From: Amycolatopsis solani
GTDB taxonomy: Bacteria; Actinomycetota; Actinomycetes; Mycobacteriales; Pseudonocardiaceae
Direction: 5' to 3'
Length of the DNA: 64,000 nt
NCBI RefSeq assembly: GCF_033441515.1
Contig: NZ_JAWQJT010000001.1
Span: forward strand, 992,001-1,056,000
In this document: one piece after another, positions 1 to 8,674 of the stretch
How positions within the stretch are numbered: position 1 is the stretch's first letter
How the letters are laid out: every line of letters begins with the position of its first letter
Made by a program: the position numbers and the translations under genes
Notes under the pieces: generated by a model
Told to the model about the DNA's origin: nothing
The model's database searches: none
The model's input: the letters and a program-made list of their open reading frames with translations, nothing else

Positions 1-938
1 GCGGTGCCCGAAAGCATCGCCTCCAGGGACGCCGTGCCGCAGCCGCCGTTGAGGTCGTGCGTCACGATGTCCGCCGCCGCGAAGTACGCCGGGACGTCCT
101 CCTTCGGGACCGCGCCCGTGACGACCAGTGCGTCCGAGACGCCGAGTTCCGCCGCCCGCTTGAGGAACGCGTCGTGGTAGACGCGGCCGACGACGACCAC
201 CCGGACGCCCGGGTGCCGGTCCAAAATGGACGGCAGGGCCTCGATCAGCGGGAGCCGGTTGCGCAGCGGGATGACGTGCCCGAGCGAGACGATCAGCGGT
301 GCGTCGCCGATTTCGTGCTCCGCGCGGACGTCCTTCGTCACCGGCTTCGCGAAGTGCCCGGTGTCGACCGCGATCGGGAAGTACTCCGAGTTCGCGTCGC
401 TCGTGCCGTAGCGGTCGACGCAGTAGTCGACGCCGAGCTTGTCGAGGATGACGTACCGCGGCTTGATGTAGGCGAGCATCGGCCGGACGAGCACGGCGTC
501 CAGCAGCCGGAACACGCCGCCGTACAGCTTGTTGTCGCTGATCAGGAGCGTGTGGATGGTCAGAAGCGCCGGAATGCCGTGCCGCCGCGCGTAGATCCCC
601 GCGAGCCACGACAGGTCGAAGAACTGGCCGTGCAGGTGGATCGCGTCGGGCTTGAACTCGTCCAGCAGCTTCCACAGCCGCCGCCAGTTGCCGGGCCGCA
701 GCGAGGCGAAGCTCATGTCGAAGTCGATCGACAGGCCGATCTGCGGCATCTTCACCGCCGGGAGGCGCACGACGCGGTAGCCGTCGCGCTCCTCCTCGGC
801 CGGCGCCTCGCCGTAGGCCGCCGTGATCGCCAGCACCTCGTGCCCGGCCTCGACGAACTGCGCCGCCAGCGACGCCGACATGTGCGCGCTGCCGCCGACG
901 CGGGGCGGGAAGAAGTTGTTCACCACCGCGATGCGCAT
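1..938 (-). CDS. GT4-type glycosyltransferase, C-terminus cut off
   Basis: Retaining glycosyltransferase of the GT-B fold that would move a sugar from a nucleotide-sugar donor to an envelope or secreted glycan. The product starts MRIAVVNNFFPPRVGGSAHM, the glycine-rich N-terminal loop of this family; the donor-side Rossmann half begins near LIVSLGHVIPLRNRLP. The last readable part, GGCGTASLEAMLSG, holds the conserved acidic residue of the nucleotide-binding region, so most of the catalytic core is present. The gene runs off the left edge. Start chosen at ATG 938, preceded by AGGGGA six bases upstream. It is the third gene of an operon with the epimerase and aminotransferase upstream, which suggests all three act on the same sugar. 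The acceptor cannot be read from sequence. Confidence 0.88.
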   Translation of the reverse strand, partial: MRIAVVNNFFPPRVGGSAHMSASLAAQFVEAGHEVLAITAAYGEAPAEEERDGYRVVRLPAVKMPQIGLSIDFDMSFASLRPGNWRRLWKLLDEFKPDAIHLHGQFFDLSWLAGIYARRHGIPALLTIHTLLISDNKLYGGVFRLLDAVLVRPMLAYIKPRYVILDKLGVDYCVDRYGTSDANSEYFPIAVDTGHFAKPVTKDVRAEHEIGDAPLIVSLGHVIPLRNRLPLIEALPSILDRHPGVRVVVVGRVYHDAFLKRAAELGVSDALVVTGAVPKEDVPAYFAAADIVTHDLNGGCGTASLEAMLSGT

Positions 939-970
939 GGCTCGTCCCCTGGCCGGCCCCGCGCTGGCAC

Positions 971-1900
971 TCACTCGGTTTCCTTGACCAGATCCCGCAT
1001 GCCGTCTTCGACGGTGATCCGCGGCTCCCAGCCCAGCACCTCACGCGCGCGGCTGATGTCGGCGGCGCGGCGCGAGACCAGCACGTCACGCTCGTTGAAC
1101 AGCGGCTCGACGTCGACGCCGACGGCCTCGATGAGGATCTTGGCCAGCGCCGCGATCGACGTGTCGATGCCGGTGCCGATGTTGATCGGCACGTTCGCCT
1201 GCTCCGACTCCAGCGCCGCGACGACGGCCCGCGCGAGGTCGGTGACGTGCACGAAGTCCATCGACTGGTCGCCGCGGCCGTCGATGATCGGCGGCTGGCC
1301 GGCGCGCAGGCGCTGGATGAAGTGGTTGATGACCGAGGTGTAGTAGGCCTCGATCTTCTGGCCGGGGCCGTACACGTTGAAGAACCGCAGCGCGTTCCAG
1401 GACAGGCCCTTGGTGCGCTCGTAGAAGCCGAGCATGTCCTCGCCCGCGCGCTTCGAGATGCAGTACGGCGTGAGCGGCTTCAGCTCGTCGTCCTCGTGCA
1501 TCGGCAGCCGCTTCGGGTCGCCGTAGACCGAAGCGGTCGAGGCGAACACCAGCCGCTCGACGCCTTCGTCCGCGGCCGCGGCGAAGACGTTGTGGTTGCC
1601 GACCATGTTGATGTCGATCGACTCGTGCGGGTCGGCGATCGACTTGTTGATCGACACCGTCGCGAAGTGGATGACGTGCGTGCAGCCGCGCATGGCCTCA
1701 CGCACCGCACCGCCGTAGCGGACGTCCTTTTCGACCAGCTCGACCTGACCGGTGGCGACGAACTCGTTGACGCGGGCGCGGTCGCCGCGGGTCATGTTGT
1801 CGAAGATCCGGACCGTGTAGCCGCCCTCGATCAGCAGGGGGATGACGTGCGCGGCGATGAAGCCGCCGCCCCCGGTGAAGAGCACCTTCTTGTCGGACAC
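971..1900 (-). CDS. NAD-dependent sugar-nucleotide epimerase/dehydratase
   Basis: Extended short-chain dehydrogenase acting on an NDP-sugar (UDP-glucose 4-epimerase/dTDP-glucose dehydratase superfamily). The N-terminus has the NAD loop TGGGGFIAAH, the catalytic serine lies in ASTASVYG and the YxxxK pair in YCISKRAGE; RFFNVYGPGQ is the typical substrate-side motif. About 309 residues is normal for the family. I chose GTG 1900 because GAGGAG lies six bases upstream; a TTG at 1903 is in frame but only three bases from it. It sits 24 bases after the aminotransferase stop and 32 bases before the glycosyltransferase. The exact sugar reaction cannot be assigned. Confidence 0.9.
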   Translation of the reverse strand: MSDKKVLFTGGGGFIAAHVIPLLIEGGYTVRIFDNMTRGDRARVNEFVATGQVELVEKDVRYGGAVREAMRGCTHVIHFATVSINKSIADPHESIDINMVGNHNVFAAAADEGVERLVFASTASVYGDPKRLPMHEDDELKPLTPYCISKRAGEDMLGFYERTKGLSWNALRFFNVYGPGQKIEAYYTSVINHFIQRLRAGQPPIIDGRGDQSMDFVHVTDLARAVVAALESEQANVPINIGTGIDTSIAALAKILIEAVGVDVEPLFNERDVLVSRRAADISRAREVLGWEPRITVEDGMRDLVKETE

Positions 1901-1924
1901 CAATTTCTCCTCGGTCGGGCGGCT

Positions 1925-3058
1925 TCAGGACAGGGACTGCACGGCGGCGCGCACGACCTCACCGACGCGGGTGACCTCGGCGTCGGTGAGGTTGGCGTGC
2001 ATCGGGATGGCGAGCTGGCGCGCGAACGCGTCGGCGGAGACGGGCAGCGGGGGTTGGGGGCCGTAGACCGGCTGGAGGTGGGAGGCGTAGGTGCCGAAGT
2101 TGCACTGGACGCCCTGTTCGCGGATCCGCAGGGCGAGCGCGTCACGGCTGAGCTCCGGCGCGACCGTGAGGAGGTAGGCCTGCCACGGGTGCTCGCGGTC
2201 GGGCAGTTCCACCGGGACGGTCAGCGCGTCGACGTCCTCGAAGGCCTCGTGATAGCGCTTCGCGACCGAGCGGCGGGCGGCGAGGAGGTCGGGCAGGCGG
2301 TCGAGCTGGACGTTCATGATCGCGGCCTGGACGTCCGACATGCGGAAGTTGTAGCCGAGCTCGTGGAACTCCGGGATCGGCAGCGTGGCCGAGCCCTCGC
2401 GGCTGATGGCCGGCTCGATGCCGTAGGTGTGCAGCTTGCGGGCGTGCGCGATGAGGTCTTCGCGGTCCGAGACGAGCGCGCCGCCCTCCCCCGCGGTGAT
2501 GCCCTTGCGGCCGTGGAAGGAGAACGCGGCGAGGTCGGCGAGGCTGCCCGCGGGCCGCGTCCGGTACGTCGCGCCGGCGGCGCAGGCGGCGTCCTCGAAG
2601 AGCCAGAGGCCGTGCCGGTCGGCGATCGCGCGGTATTCGTCGAAGTCACCGGGCTGGCCGGCGACGTCGACGGCGAGGATGCCGACGGTCTTGGGCGTGA
2701 TCAGCGACTCGACGTGGGCCGGGTCGGCGCTGAAGATGTCCGGGCGGATGTCGGCGAAGACCGGCTTCGCGCCCGCTTGGACGACGGCGTGGCCGGTCGC
2801 CGGGAACGTGTAGTCGCCGACGATCACCTCGTCGCCGGGCCGGACGCCGAGGACCTTGAGCCCCAGGAAGAGCGCCGAGCCGCAGTTGGCGGTCGTCAAC
2901 GCGTGCGCGGTGCCGGTGGTCCGGGCGAACCGTTCTTCGAAACGGCGGCACGCCGGGCCGGCACCGGCCAGCCAGCCGGACCGGAAGACCTCCGCGACGG
3001 CCGCGAGCTCTTCTTCACCGACGGTCGGCTGACCTAGGGCAATGCTGTCGGACGACAT
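1925..3058 (-). CDS. DegT/DnrJ/EryC1/StrS-type sugar aminotransferase
   Basis: PLP-dependent aminotransferase of the family that makes amino sugars from keto-sugar nucleotides. Full length at 377 residues. The substrate/PLP region TANCGSALFLGLKVLGVRPG is near residue 56, the PLP-aspartate region FEDAACAAGA near 155, and the Schiff-base lysine in SFHGRKGITAGEGG near 185. Start ATG 3058 has GGGAGAGG just upstream. It is the first gene of the minus-strand sugar operon, so the operon probably builds and transfers an amino-deoxy sugar; that is inferred from the gene set. It diverges from the AfsR-type regulator gene, with 127 bp between the starts. Confidence 0.9.
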   Translation of the reverse strand: MSSDSIALGQPTVGEEELAAVAEVFRSGWLAGAGPACRRFEERFARTTGTAHALTTANCGSALFLGLKVLGVRPGDEVIVGDYTFPATGHAVVQAGAKPVFADIRPDIFSADPAHVESLITPKTVGILAVDVAGQPGDFDEYRAIADRHGLWLFEDAACAAGATYRTRPAGSLADLAAFSFHGRKGITAGEGGALVSDREDLIAHARKLHTYGIEPAISREGSATLPIPEFHELGYNFRMSDVQAAIMNVQLDRLPDLLAARRSVAKRYHEAFEDVDALTVPVELPDREHPWQAYLLTVAPELSRDALALRIREQGVQCNFGTYASHLQPVYGPQPPLPVSADAFARQLAIPMHANLTDAEVTRVGEVVRAAVQSLS

Positions 3059-3088
3059 ACCTCTCCCATTGCGTGGGGACCCGGCGAA

Positions 3089-3102
3089 GTGTATATACGC
3101 AC
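3089..3102. promoter_or_regulatory. AT-rich near-palindrome in divergent promoter region
   Basis: GTGTATATACGCAC is palindromic at 10 of 14 positions and stands out in otherwise GC-rich DNA between the sugar operon and the regulator gene. It lies about 30 bases upstream of the aminotransferase start, so TATA-like bases here may form the -10 box of the minus-strand operon. An operator role is possible but unsupported. Confidence 0.3.
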
Positions 3103-3173
3103 GCTCAGCTGATTCACAGGCCCACGCCGTACTCCACTTTCGAGTGACGCCGCTCGCGGCCCGATCGACGTCT

Positions 3174-3179
3174 TACGCT
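3174..3179 (+). promoter_or_regulatory. -10 box of leaderless AfsR-type gene
   Basis: TACGCT ends six bases before ATG 3186 and there is no Shine-Dalgarno sequence between them. This fits a leaderless transcript starting at the A of the start codon, a pattern seen at many genes in this window. Confidence 0.5.
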
Positions 3180-3185
3180 GGGCAC

Positions 3186-6100
3186 ATGCGATTCGGGGTA
3201 CTGGGGGCCGTCGCCGCGTGGACCCCGGACGGCACGCCGGTGGCGGTGGGCGGACCGCGCTCGCGGACGCTGCTGGCGTTGCTCGCGCTGGAGGCCGGGC
3301 GGTTCGTCCCGGCCGACCGGCTGATCGACGGCATGTACGGCGAACACCCGCCGGACGGCGCCGCGAACGCGCTGCAGTCCCAGGTGTCCCGGCTGCGGAC
3401 GGCGCTGAAGGACCTGGCCCCGGTCGAGTTCACCGCGGCCGGGTACCGGCTGGCCGCCGGACCGGACGAAGTGGACGTTCACGTCTTCGAACGCCTGGCG
3501 CGCGAAGGCCGGGCGCTGCTGAAGAACGGCGACGCCGCCCGGGCCGCAGAGCTGCTGGGCGACGCGCTCGCGCTGTGGCGCGGGCCGGCGTTCAGCGATC
3601 TGGCGGACGCGCCGTTCGCCGCCGCCCAGTCCACGCGGCTGGAGGAGCTGCGGGCCGACGCGGTGGACGACCACGTCGACGCCCGGCTGGCGCTGGGGCA
3701 GGCCGAAGACGTCCTCATCGGACTGCGGGAGACCGTCGCCGCGCGGCCGCTGCGGGAACGGCCGCGGGCGCAGCTCGTGCGGGCGCTGGCCGCCGCGGGC
3801 CGGTCCGCCGACGCGCTGGCCGCGTTCGAGGACGCCCGCCGCACGCTCGCCGACGAGCTGGGCGCCGACCCCGGCGCGGAACTCGCCGAAGCCCACCTCG
3901 CCGTCCTTCGCGGCGAAGCCGAGAAGCCGGTGCTTCCGGCGCTGCCCGCCCAGCTGACCAGCTTCGTCGGCCGGGACGCCGAACTGCGGCAGGTGGCGGA
4001 GCTGCTGGGGCGCAGCCGGCTCGTCACGCTGACCGGGCCGGGCGGCACCGGCAAGACCCGGCTGGCCGTGGAAGTCGCCGCCGCCGACCCCGGCGCGGTC
4101 GCGTTCGTGGAGCTGGCTCCGCACGAGGGCGACGGCGTCGTCCGCGCCGTGCTGACCGCGCTCGGCCTGCGGGACGGCTCGCGCGGTGGCCCGCAGGACC
4201 CGGTCGAGCGGCTGATCGGCGCGTTGCGCGACCGCTCGACGTTGCTGGTGCTCGACAACTGCGAGCACGTCGTCGAGGTCGCGGCCCGGCTGGCCGCGCG
4301 GCTGCTCGCCGCGTGCCCGGGGCTGCGGGTGCTCGCGACCAGCCGGGAACCACTCGGCATCACCGGCGAGCAGCTGGCCCCGGTGCCGCGGCTGGCCGTC
4401 CCGCCACCGGGCACGCCCGCCGGCCAGGCGCGCACGTTCGCGGCGATCCGGCTCTTCGCCGACCGCGCGGCCGCGAGCGATCCCGCGTTCGCGCTCGACG
4501 AGACCACGGTCGGCGACGTCCAGCACATCTGCGCGGCCCTCGACGGCCTGCCGCTGGCGCTCGAGCTGGCCGCGGCCCGGGTCCGGACCCTGCCCGCCGG
4601 CGAGATCGCGGCCCGGCTCGACGACCGGTTCCGGCTGCTGGCCCGCGGCAGCCGCACGGCCGAAGCGCGGCACCGCTCGCTGCGCGGCGTCGTCGAATGG
4701 AGCTGGGACCTGCTCGACGACGAGGAGCGCGAGCTGGCGCGGCGGCTCACGGTGTTCGCCGGCGGCGCGACCGCCGCGGCCGCCGCCGAGGTGTGCGGCG
4801 CCGACGTCGACCTGCTGCCGTCGCTGGCCGACAAGTCGTTCGCCGAGGCGGCAGGCGGCCGGTTCCGGATGCTGGAGACGATCCGCGCGTTCGGCGCGGA
4901 GAAGCTCGCCGAGGCGGGCGAGACCGAGCGGGTCCACCGCTCGCACGCCGAGTACTTCCTGCGGTTCGCCGAGGAAGCGGACCCGATGCTGCGGACCGCG
5001 GCGCAGCTGGAGTGGCTCGACCGGATCGACGCGGAGTACGACAACGTCCTGGCCGCCCTGCGCTGGGCGACCGCGCACGACGTCGCGCTGGCGCTGCGGC
5101 TGGTGCCGCCGCTGGCGATGTACTGGTGGATGCGCGGACGGCGGTTCGAGGGCGCCGGGTTGTCGATGGAGGTCGTTTCGCGCTGCTCGCCGGAGGACCA
5201 GGAGCAGTACCCCGAGGAGTTCCTGGTCTGCGTGCTCGGCGCGCTGTCGGGCCATCCCCGCGAAACGCTGGAGCAGTACCTGCCGCTGGTCCGCCGGTAC
5301 GCGGAGACCGGCGACTGGACGCCGCGGAACCCGATGCTCGTGATGCTCATGGGGGTCGTCGCCGGGCCGCCCGGCGACGACGAGCAGCTGCTCGGCCGCG
5401 GCCAGGGCCTGCTCACCGGCGGCGACGCGTGGGGCTGGGCGCTGCTGCCGATGGGCCTCGGCCTGCGGGCGATGATGACGGGCGAGCTGGCCGAGGCCGA
5501 GGAAAGCCTGCGCGAGGGCGCGGCGCAGTTCCGCGCGCTGGGTGAGCGGTGGGGCCTGTCGATGGCGCTGGACCACCTGTCGCAGCTGCTGACGTGGCGG
5601 GGCGGGCACGAGGCCGCGCTGCCGCTGATGGACGAGGCACTCGGCCTGATGCACGAGATCGGCGCGACGGACGACGTGGCCGACCTGACCTGCCGCCGTG
5701 CGTGGACCCGGCTGCTCTCGGGCGACCCCGCGGGCGCCAGGGCCGACTACGAACTCGCGGCGGCGACGGCCCGGCGGGCGGGCATGCCGGAGTCCCGCGC
5801 GGCGGCGTACATCGGCTTGGCGAACCTGGCCCGCTACGAAGGCGACCTGACCGCGGCGAGGTCGTTGAACGAGCGCGCGCTGGCGGAGTGCCCCGGCGGG
5901 TCGTTCGCGGCGGAGACGGCCCGCGCGGGCGCGCTGATCTCGCTGGGCTGGCTGGCGGTGGCGGAGGGCCGCGTGGCCGACGCGGCCCAGCTGCACCGGG
6001 AGGCGCTGCTGACCGGGCACCGGTGGCACGCGGGTGACGTCGTGGCGTTCGCGCTGGAGGGGCTGGCGGGCGCCGCCCCGCCGGAGCAGGCGGCGGTCCT

Positions 6101-6275
6101 GCTGGGCGCGGCGGCCGGCGTCCGCGGCACGGCGATCCCGGGCGACCCGGACGCCGGCGCGGTGCGAGCCCGCGTGCGCGAGTCGCTGGGCGCGGAGGGC
6201 TTCGAGCGGGCGTACGCGACCGGCGCGGGGATGAGCACGCAGAAAGCGCTCACCGCCGCCGGTCTAGCGGGCTGA
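3186..6275 (+). CDS. AfsR/SARP-family transcriptional regulator with NB-ARC ATPase and TPR region
   Basis: Large regulator of the AfsR type (1029 residues). The order is an OmpR-like winged helix (about 1-95), a bacterial transcriptional activator domain (about 95-245), an NB-ARC/AAA-type ATPase (about 255-520) with Walker A GPGGTGKTRLAVEVA and Walker B-like LLVLDNCEH, and a helical TPR-like C-terminus. Family members bind direct repeats and switch on secondary metabolism or differentiation, often after phosphorylation. ATG 3186 is preferred because MRFGVLGAV is the usual N-terminus and a -10 box lies six bases upstream; the frame stays open farther upstream. It diverges from the sugar operon, which is a plausible but unproven target. 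The gene ends in a strong hairpin. Confidence 0.9.
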   Translation: MRFGVLGAVAAWTPDGTPVAVGGPRSRTLLALLALEAGRFVPADRLIDGMYGEHPPDGAANALQSQVSRLRTALKDLAPVEFTAAGYRLAAGPDEVDVHVFERLAREGRALLKNGDAARAAELLGDALALWRGPAFSDLADAPFAAAQSTRLEELRADAVDDHVDARLALGQAEDVLIGLRETVAARPLRERPRAQLVRALAAAGRSADALAAFEDARRTLADELGADPGAELAEAHLAVLRGEAEKPVLPALPAQLTSFVGRDAELRQVAELLGRSRLVTLTGPGGTGKTRLAVEVAAADPGAVAFVELAPHEGDGVVRAVLTALGLRDGSRGGPQDPVERLIGALRDRSTLLVLDNCEHVVEVAARLAARLLAACPGLRVLATSREPLGITGEQLAPVPRLAVPPPGTPAGQARTFAAIRLFADRAAASDPAFALDETTVGDVQHICAALDGLPLALELAAARVRTLPAGEIAARLDDRFRLLARGSRTAEARHRSLRGVVEWSWDLLDDEERELARRLTVFAGGATAAAAAEVCGADVDLLPSLADKSFAEAAGGRFRMLETIRAFGAEKLAEAGETERVHRSHAEYFLRFAEEADPMLRTAAQLEWLDRIDAEYDNVLAALRWATAHDVALALRLVPPLAMYWWMRGRRFEGAGLSMEVVSRCSPEDQEQYPEEFLVCVLGALSGHPRETLEQYLPLVRRYAETGDWTPRNPMLVMLMGVVAGPPGDDEQLLGRGQGLLTGGDAWGWALLPMGLGLRAMMTGELAEAEESLREGAAQFRALGERWGLSMALDHLSQLLTWRGGHEAALPLMDEALGLMHEIGATDDVADLTCRRAWTRLLSGDPAGARADYELAAATARRAGMPESRAAAYIGLANLARYEGDLTAARSLNERALAECPGGSFAAETARAGALISLGWLAVAEGRVADAAQLHREALLTGHRWHAGDVVAFALEGLAGAAPPEQAAVLLGAAAGVRGTAIPGDPDAGAVRARVRESLGAEGFERAYATGAGMSTQKALTAAGLAG

Positions 6276-6280
6276 CCCGG

Positions 6281-6337
6281 ACGTCTTGAATGAGTCATTC
6301 AGGACCTCCGACGTCCTGAATGACTCATTCAAGACGT
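6281..6337. terminator. 25-bp perfect inverted repeat between convergent genes
   Basis: Arms at 6281-6305 and 6313-6337 are perfectly complementary (25 bp) around a 7-base loop. Each arm also contains its own palindrome, TGAATGAGTCATTCA. The element starts six bases after the AfsR-type gene stop and overlaps the last codons of the convergent SnoaL-like gene, so a bidirectional terminator is the simplest reading. There is no T-run. Confidence 0.7.
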
Positions 6338-6814
6338 TCGCGGGCTGGTGAGCGGGACCGCGTGCCGGTCGCCGGACCGGACCATCGCCAGCAGCGGTTT
6401 CGCCAGGACGCTCAGCAGCCGGGCCGCGATCGGCCGTCCGTTGCGCCGGGCGATGTCCGGTCCGAAGCGGTCCATCAACGCCACCAGCCCCGGCAGTGTC
6501 CGCACGAACAGCGTCGCCTCCTCGATCAGGCCGCCGTCGGTCAGGCGCAGGACCGCGGCTTCCTCGATCTCCTCGCCGCCGATCCGGGCGGTGTAGACCA
6601 CCACCCGGGTCCGCTCGTCGCCGACGTCGGTGTGGAAGCGGATATCCGTCAAGTGCGCGTACGCGACTTCGATCAGCGGCCGCAGTTCCGCGTGCCCGCT
6701 GAAGCGCACCCGGGAAGTCAGCGGCGAGTGCAGCACCGCGTCCGGGGCGAACGCCGTCATCGCCAGGTCGACGTCGCCGGTTTCGGTCGCGCGCCGGTAG
6801 GTCTCCGTGCTCAT
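6329..6814 (-). CDS. SnoaL/NTF2-like fold protein
   Basis: A 161-residue protein with an NTF2/SnoaL-like alpha+beta barrel pattern: an N-terminal helix (MSTETYRRATETGDVDLAM), then PDAVLHSPLTSRVRFSGHAE and the strands HTDVGDERTRVVVYTARIGG. Such folds serve as small hydrolases, isomerases or ligand pockets; catalytic residues are not evident, so no reaction is assigned. The C-terminal helix with positively charged residues is longer than the minimal fold. ATG 6814 overlaps the TGA of the upstream TetR gene (ATGA), so the two are translationally coupled and probably co-regulated. The last codons lie inside the terminator hairpin. Confidence 0.75.
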   Translation of the reverse strand: MSTETYRRATETGDVDLAMTAFAPDAVLHSPLTSRVRFSGHAELRPLIEVAYAHLTDIRFHTDVGDERTRVVVYTARIGGEEIEEAAVLRLTDGGLIEEATLFVRTLPGLVALMDRFGPDIARRNGRPIAARLLSVLAKPLLAMVRSGDRHAVPLTSPRTS

Positions 6815-7419
6815 CGTTCCCCCTCGGTCAGCGCGGCGAGCCCGCGCCACAACAGGTCGGCCGTCAGCGCCACGACTTCCTCGCGCGGGACCTCGCGGTG
6901 GCGCCACCACCAGGTCGCGATCGCGTTGAGCGCGCTCTTGCACGCCTCCGCCAGCACCTCGTCGGCCAGCGGGCGCGGGATGCGGGCGGTGAGGTCCAGC
7001 GGCACCCCGTGGAACAGCCCGGCCAGGTTGGCCGTCGCCCTCGCCTGGCCCTGCCGGTGCACCGAAGCCACGGCCGGGTCCGACGGCGTCTCCGCGAAGA
7101 TCATCCGCCAGCCCCGCTCGTGGGACTCGATCCACGCGAAGATCGCCGAGACGCGGCCGCGCAGCAGCACTTCCGGGTCGTCCGACGGCGGCAGCGCGCC
7201 CCAGCCCGCCAGTAGACCGTCCACTTCGGACTCCAGCAGCGCCGCGTACAGCTCCGCCTTCGCCGGGAAGTGGTCGTAGAGCACCGGCGTGCTGATCCCG
7301 GCGGCCGCCGCGACTTCACGCATCCCGGCCGCGTCGTAGCCCGCCGAAGCGAACACGTCCCCGGCCGCGGCGAGGATCCGCGCTCGCCTCGCCTCTCGGG
7401 TCAACCGCTTACCTGACAT
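6811..7419 (-). CDS. TetR-family repressor
   Basis: A 202-residue one-component regulator. The N-terminal helix-turn-helix reads ILAAAGDVFASAGYDAAGM then VAAAAGISTPVLYDHF, the classic TetR pattern with the tyrosine before HF; the C-terminal two thirds form a helical ligand domain with no recognisable ligand signature. ATG 7419 is the start; one operator copy covers this codon. It is coupled to the SnoaL-like gene and diverges from the hydroxyglutarate oxidase gene. It probably represses its own operon, and perhaps the divergent gene, through the two 22-bp dyads at 7409-7453. Confidence 0.9.
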   Translation of the reverse strand: MSGKRLTREARRARILAAAGDVFASAGYDAAGMREVAAAAGISTPVLYDHFPAKAELYAALLESEVDGLLAGWGALPPSDDPEVLLRGRVSAIFAWIESHERGWRMIFAETPSDPAVASVHRQGQARATANLAGLFHGVPLDLTARIPRPLADEVLAEACKSALNAIATWWWRHREVPREEVVALTADLLWRGLAALTEGER

Positions 7420-7453
7420 CGGTTAGGTACCTTACCTGACAACCGTTAGGTAA
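7409..7453. promoter_or_regulatory. Two tandem TetR-type operator dyads
   Basis: Two near-identical 22-bp copies, 7409-7430 and 7432-7453, share TTACCTGACA then two differing bases around a C, then GTTAGGTA. Each is a dyad of the form TACCTNAC-N4-GTNAGGTA. The copies are 23 bp apart, about two helical turns. The first covers the tetR start codon and the second reaches toward the oxidase promoter. Confidence 0.7.
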
Positions 7454-7486
7454 CGCCAGCGAAGCATTCGCGTAGCCTGGTCGATC

Positions 7487-8674
7487 GTGCGCAACGTGGT
7501 GGTCGTCGGGGGCGGGATCGTCGGTCTGGCCGTGGCCTGGGAACTCACCAGGCGAGGGCTGGACGTCACCGTGCTGGAGAAGGAATCCCGGTGGGCGGCC
7601 CACCAGACCGGGCACAACTCGAACGTCGTGCACGCCGGGCTCTACTACAAGCCCGGCTCCTTCAAGGCGCGCATGTCCGTGGCGGGCAACCGGTCCATCG
7701 TGGACTTCGCGCGCCAGTACGGCGTGCCGGTCGAGGTGTGCGGGAAACTCGTCGTCGCCACCGACGAAAAAGAGATCCCCGCGCTGAACACGCTCGCCGA
7801 GCGGGCCGAAGCCAACGGCGTCCCGGCCAAGAAGATCTCGCCCGCGGAAGCCCGCGAGTACGAGCCCGAGGTCTCGTGCGTCGCCGCGCTGCGGGTCGAG
7901 TCCACCGGGATCATCGACTTCCCCGCCGTCTGCCACGCGCTCGTCCGGCTGCTCGACGAGGCCGGCGTCGACCTGCGGCTGGACAGTCCCGCGCTGGCCA
8001 TCCGGGCCGGCGCGAACGGCGGGGTCGAGGTCGCCACCGGCAACGACGTCGTCGTCGCGGACGCCCTCGTCAACTGCGCCGGCCTGCACTCCGACCGCGT
8101 CGCGCGGCTGGCCGGCCTCACGCCGTCCGCGCGGATCGTGCCGTTCCGCGGCGAGTACTACGAGCTCAAACCGGAACGCCGCGGCCTGGTCAAGGGCCTG
8201 ATCTACCCGGTGCCGGACCCGACGCTGCCGTTCCTCGGCGTGCACCTCACGCGGATGCTCGACGGCAGCGTGCACGCCGGCCCGAACGCCGTGCTCGCGC
8301 TGCGCCGCGAGGGCTACCGCTGGGGCGACTTCTCCGCGAAGGACGTCGCCGAGGTCGCGGCCTTCCCCGGAGTCTGGCGGCTCGCGAAGAAGTACGCGTT
8401 CCCGACCGGGCTCGACGAGGTCCGCCGCTCGTTCTCGAAGAAGCGCTTCGCCGCCAGCCTCGCCCGGCTCGTGCCCGCCGTCACCGAGGCCGACATCGTC
8501 CGCCACGGCTCCGGCGTCCGCGCGCAGGCCATGCGCCGCGACGGCTCGCTCGTCGACGACTTCCTGATCGAGACCGCGCGCGACCAGGTGCACGTCCTGA
8601 ACGCGCCGTCACCGGCCGCGACGAGCGCGCTGGAAATCGCGCGCCACATCGCCGACCAGGTGTCGGAGGGCTAG
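7487..8674 (+). CDS. lhgO: L-2-hydroxyglutarate oxidase/dehydrogenase
   Basis: FAD-dependent oxidase that turns L-2-hydroxyglutarate back into 2-oxoglutarate, a metabolite-repair step. The N-terminus has the dinucleotide-binding loop VVVGGGIVGLAVAWEL; QTGHNSNVVHAGLYYKPGS is the family signature near residue 45; the C-terminal HGSGVRAQAM and a glycine-rich FAD segment follow. Length 395 is usual. GTG 7487 has no clear Shine-Dalgarno but TAGCCT lies eight bases upstream, fitting a leaderless mRNA. The promoter abuts the tetR operators, so repression by that TetR is possible. Its stop overlaps by four bases the stop of the convergent lipoprotein gene. Confidence 0.88.
   Translation: MRNVVVVGGGIVGLAVAWELTRRGLDVTVLEKESRWAAHQTGHNSNVVHAGLYYKPGSFKARMSVAGNRSIVDFARQYGVPVEVCGKLVVATDEKEIPALNTLAERAEANGVPAKKISPAEAREYEPEVSCVAALRVESTGIIDFPAVCHALVRLLDEAGVDLRLDSPALAIRAGANGGVEVATGNDVVVADALVNCAGLHSDRVARLAGLTPSARIVPFRGEYYELKPERRGLVKGLIYPVPDPTLPFLGVHLTRMLDGSVHAGPNAVLALRREGYRWGDFSAKDVAEVAAFPGVWRLAKKYAFPTGLDEVRRSFSKKRFAASLARLVPAVTEADIVRHGSGVRAQAMRRDGSLVDDFLIETARDQVHVLNAPSPAATSALEIARHIADQVSEG

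Noticed and set aside
57..3037. Long open frames on the plus strand across the sugar operon
   Set aside because: Arg/Asp/Val-rich translations antisense to three clear enzyme genes; caused by high GC.
3114..6029. Long minus-strand frame inside the AfsR-type gene
   Set aside because: Shadow of a gene with matching NB-ARC motifs on the other strand.
1..6275. Start of a secondary-metabolite cluster (sugar genes plus SARP regulator)
   Set aside because: No polyketide, peptide or other scaffold genes are in view; the sugar genes could equally serve envelope glycans, and the left part lies outside the window.
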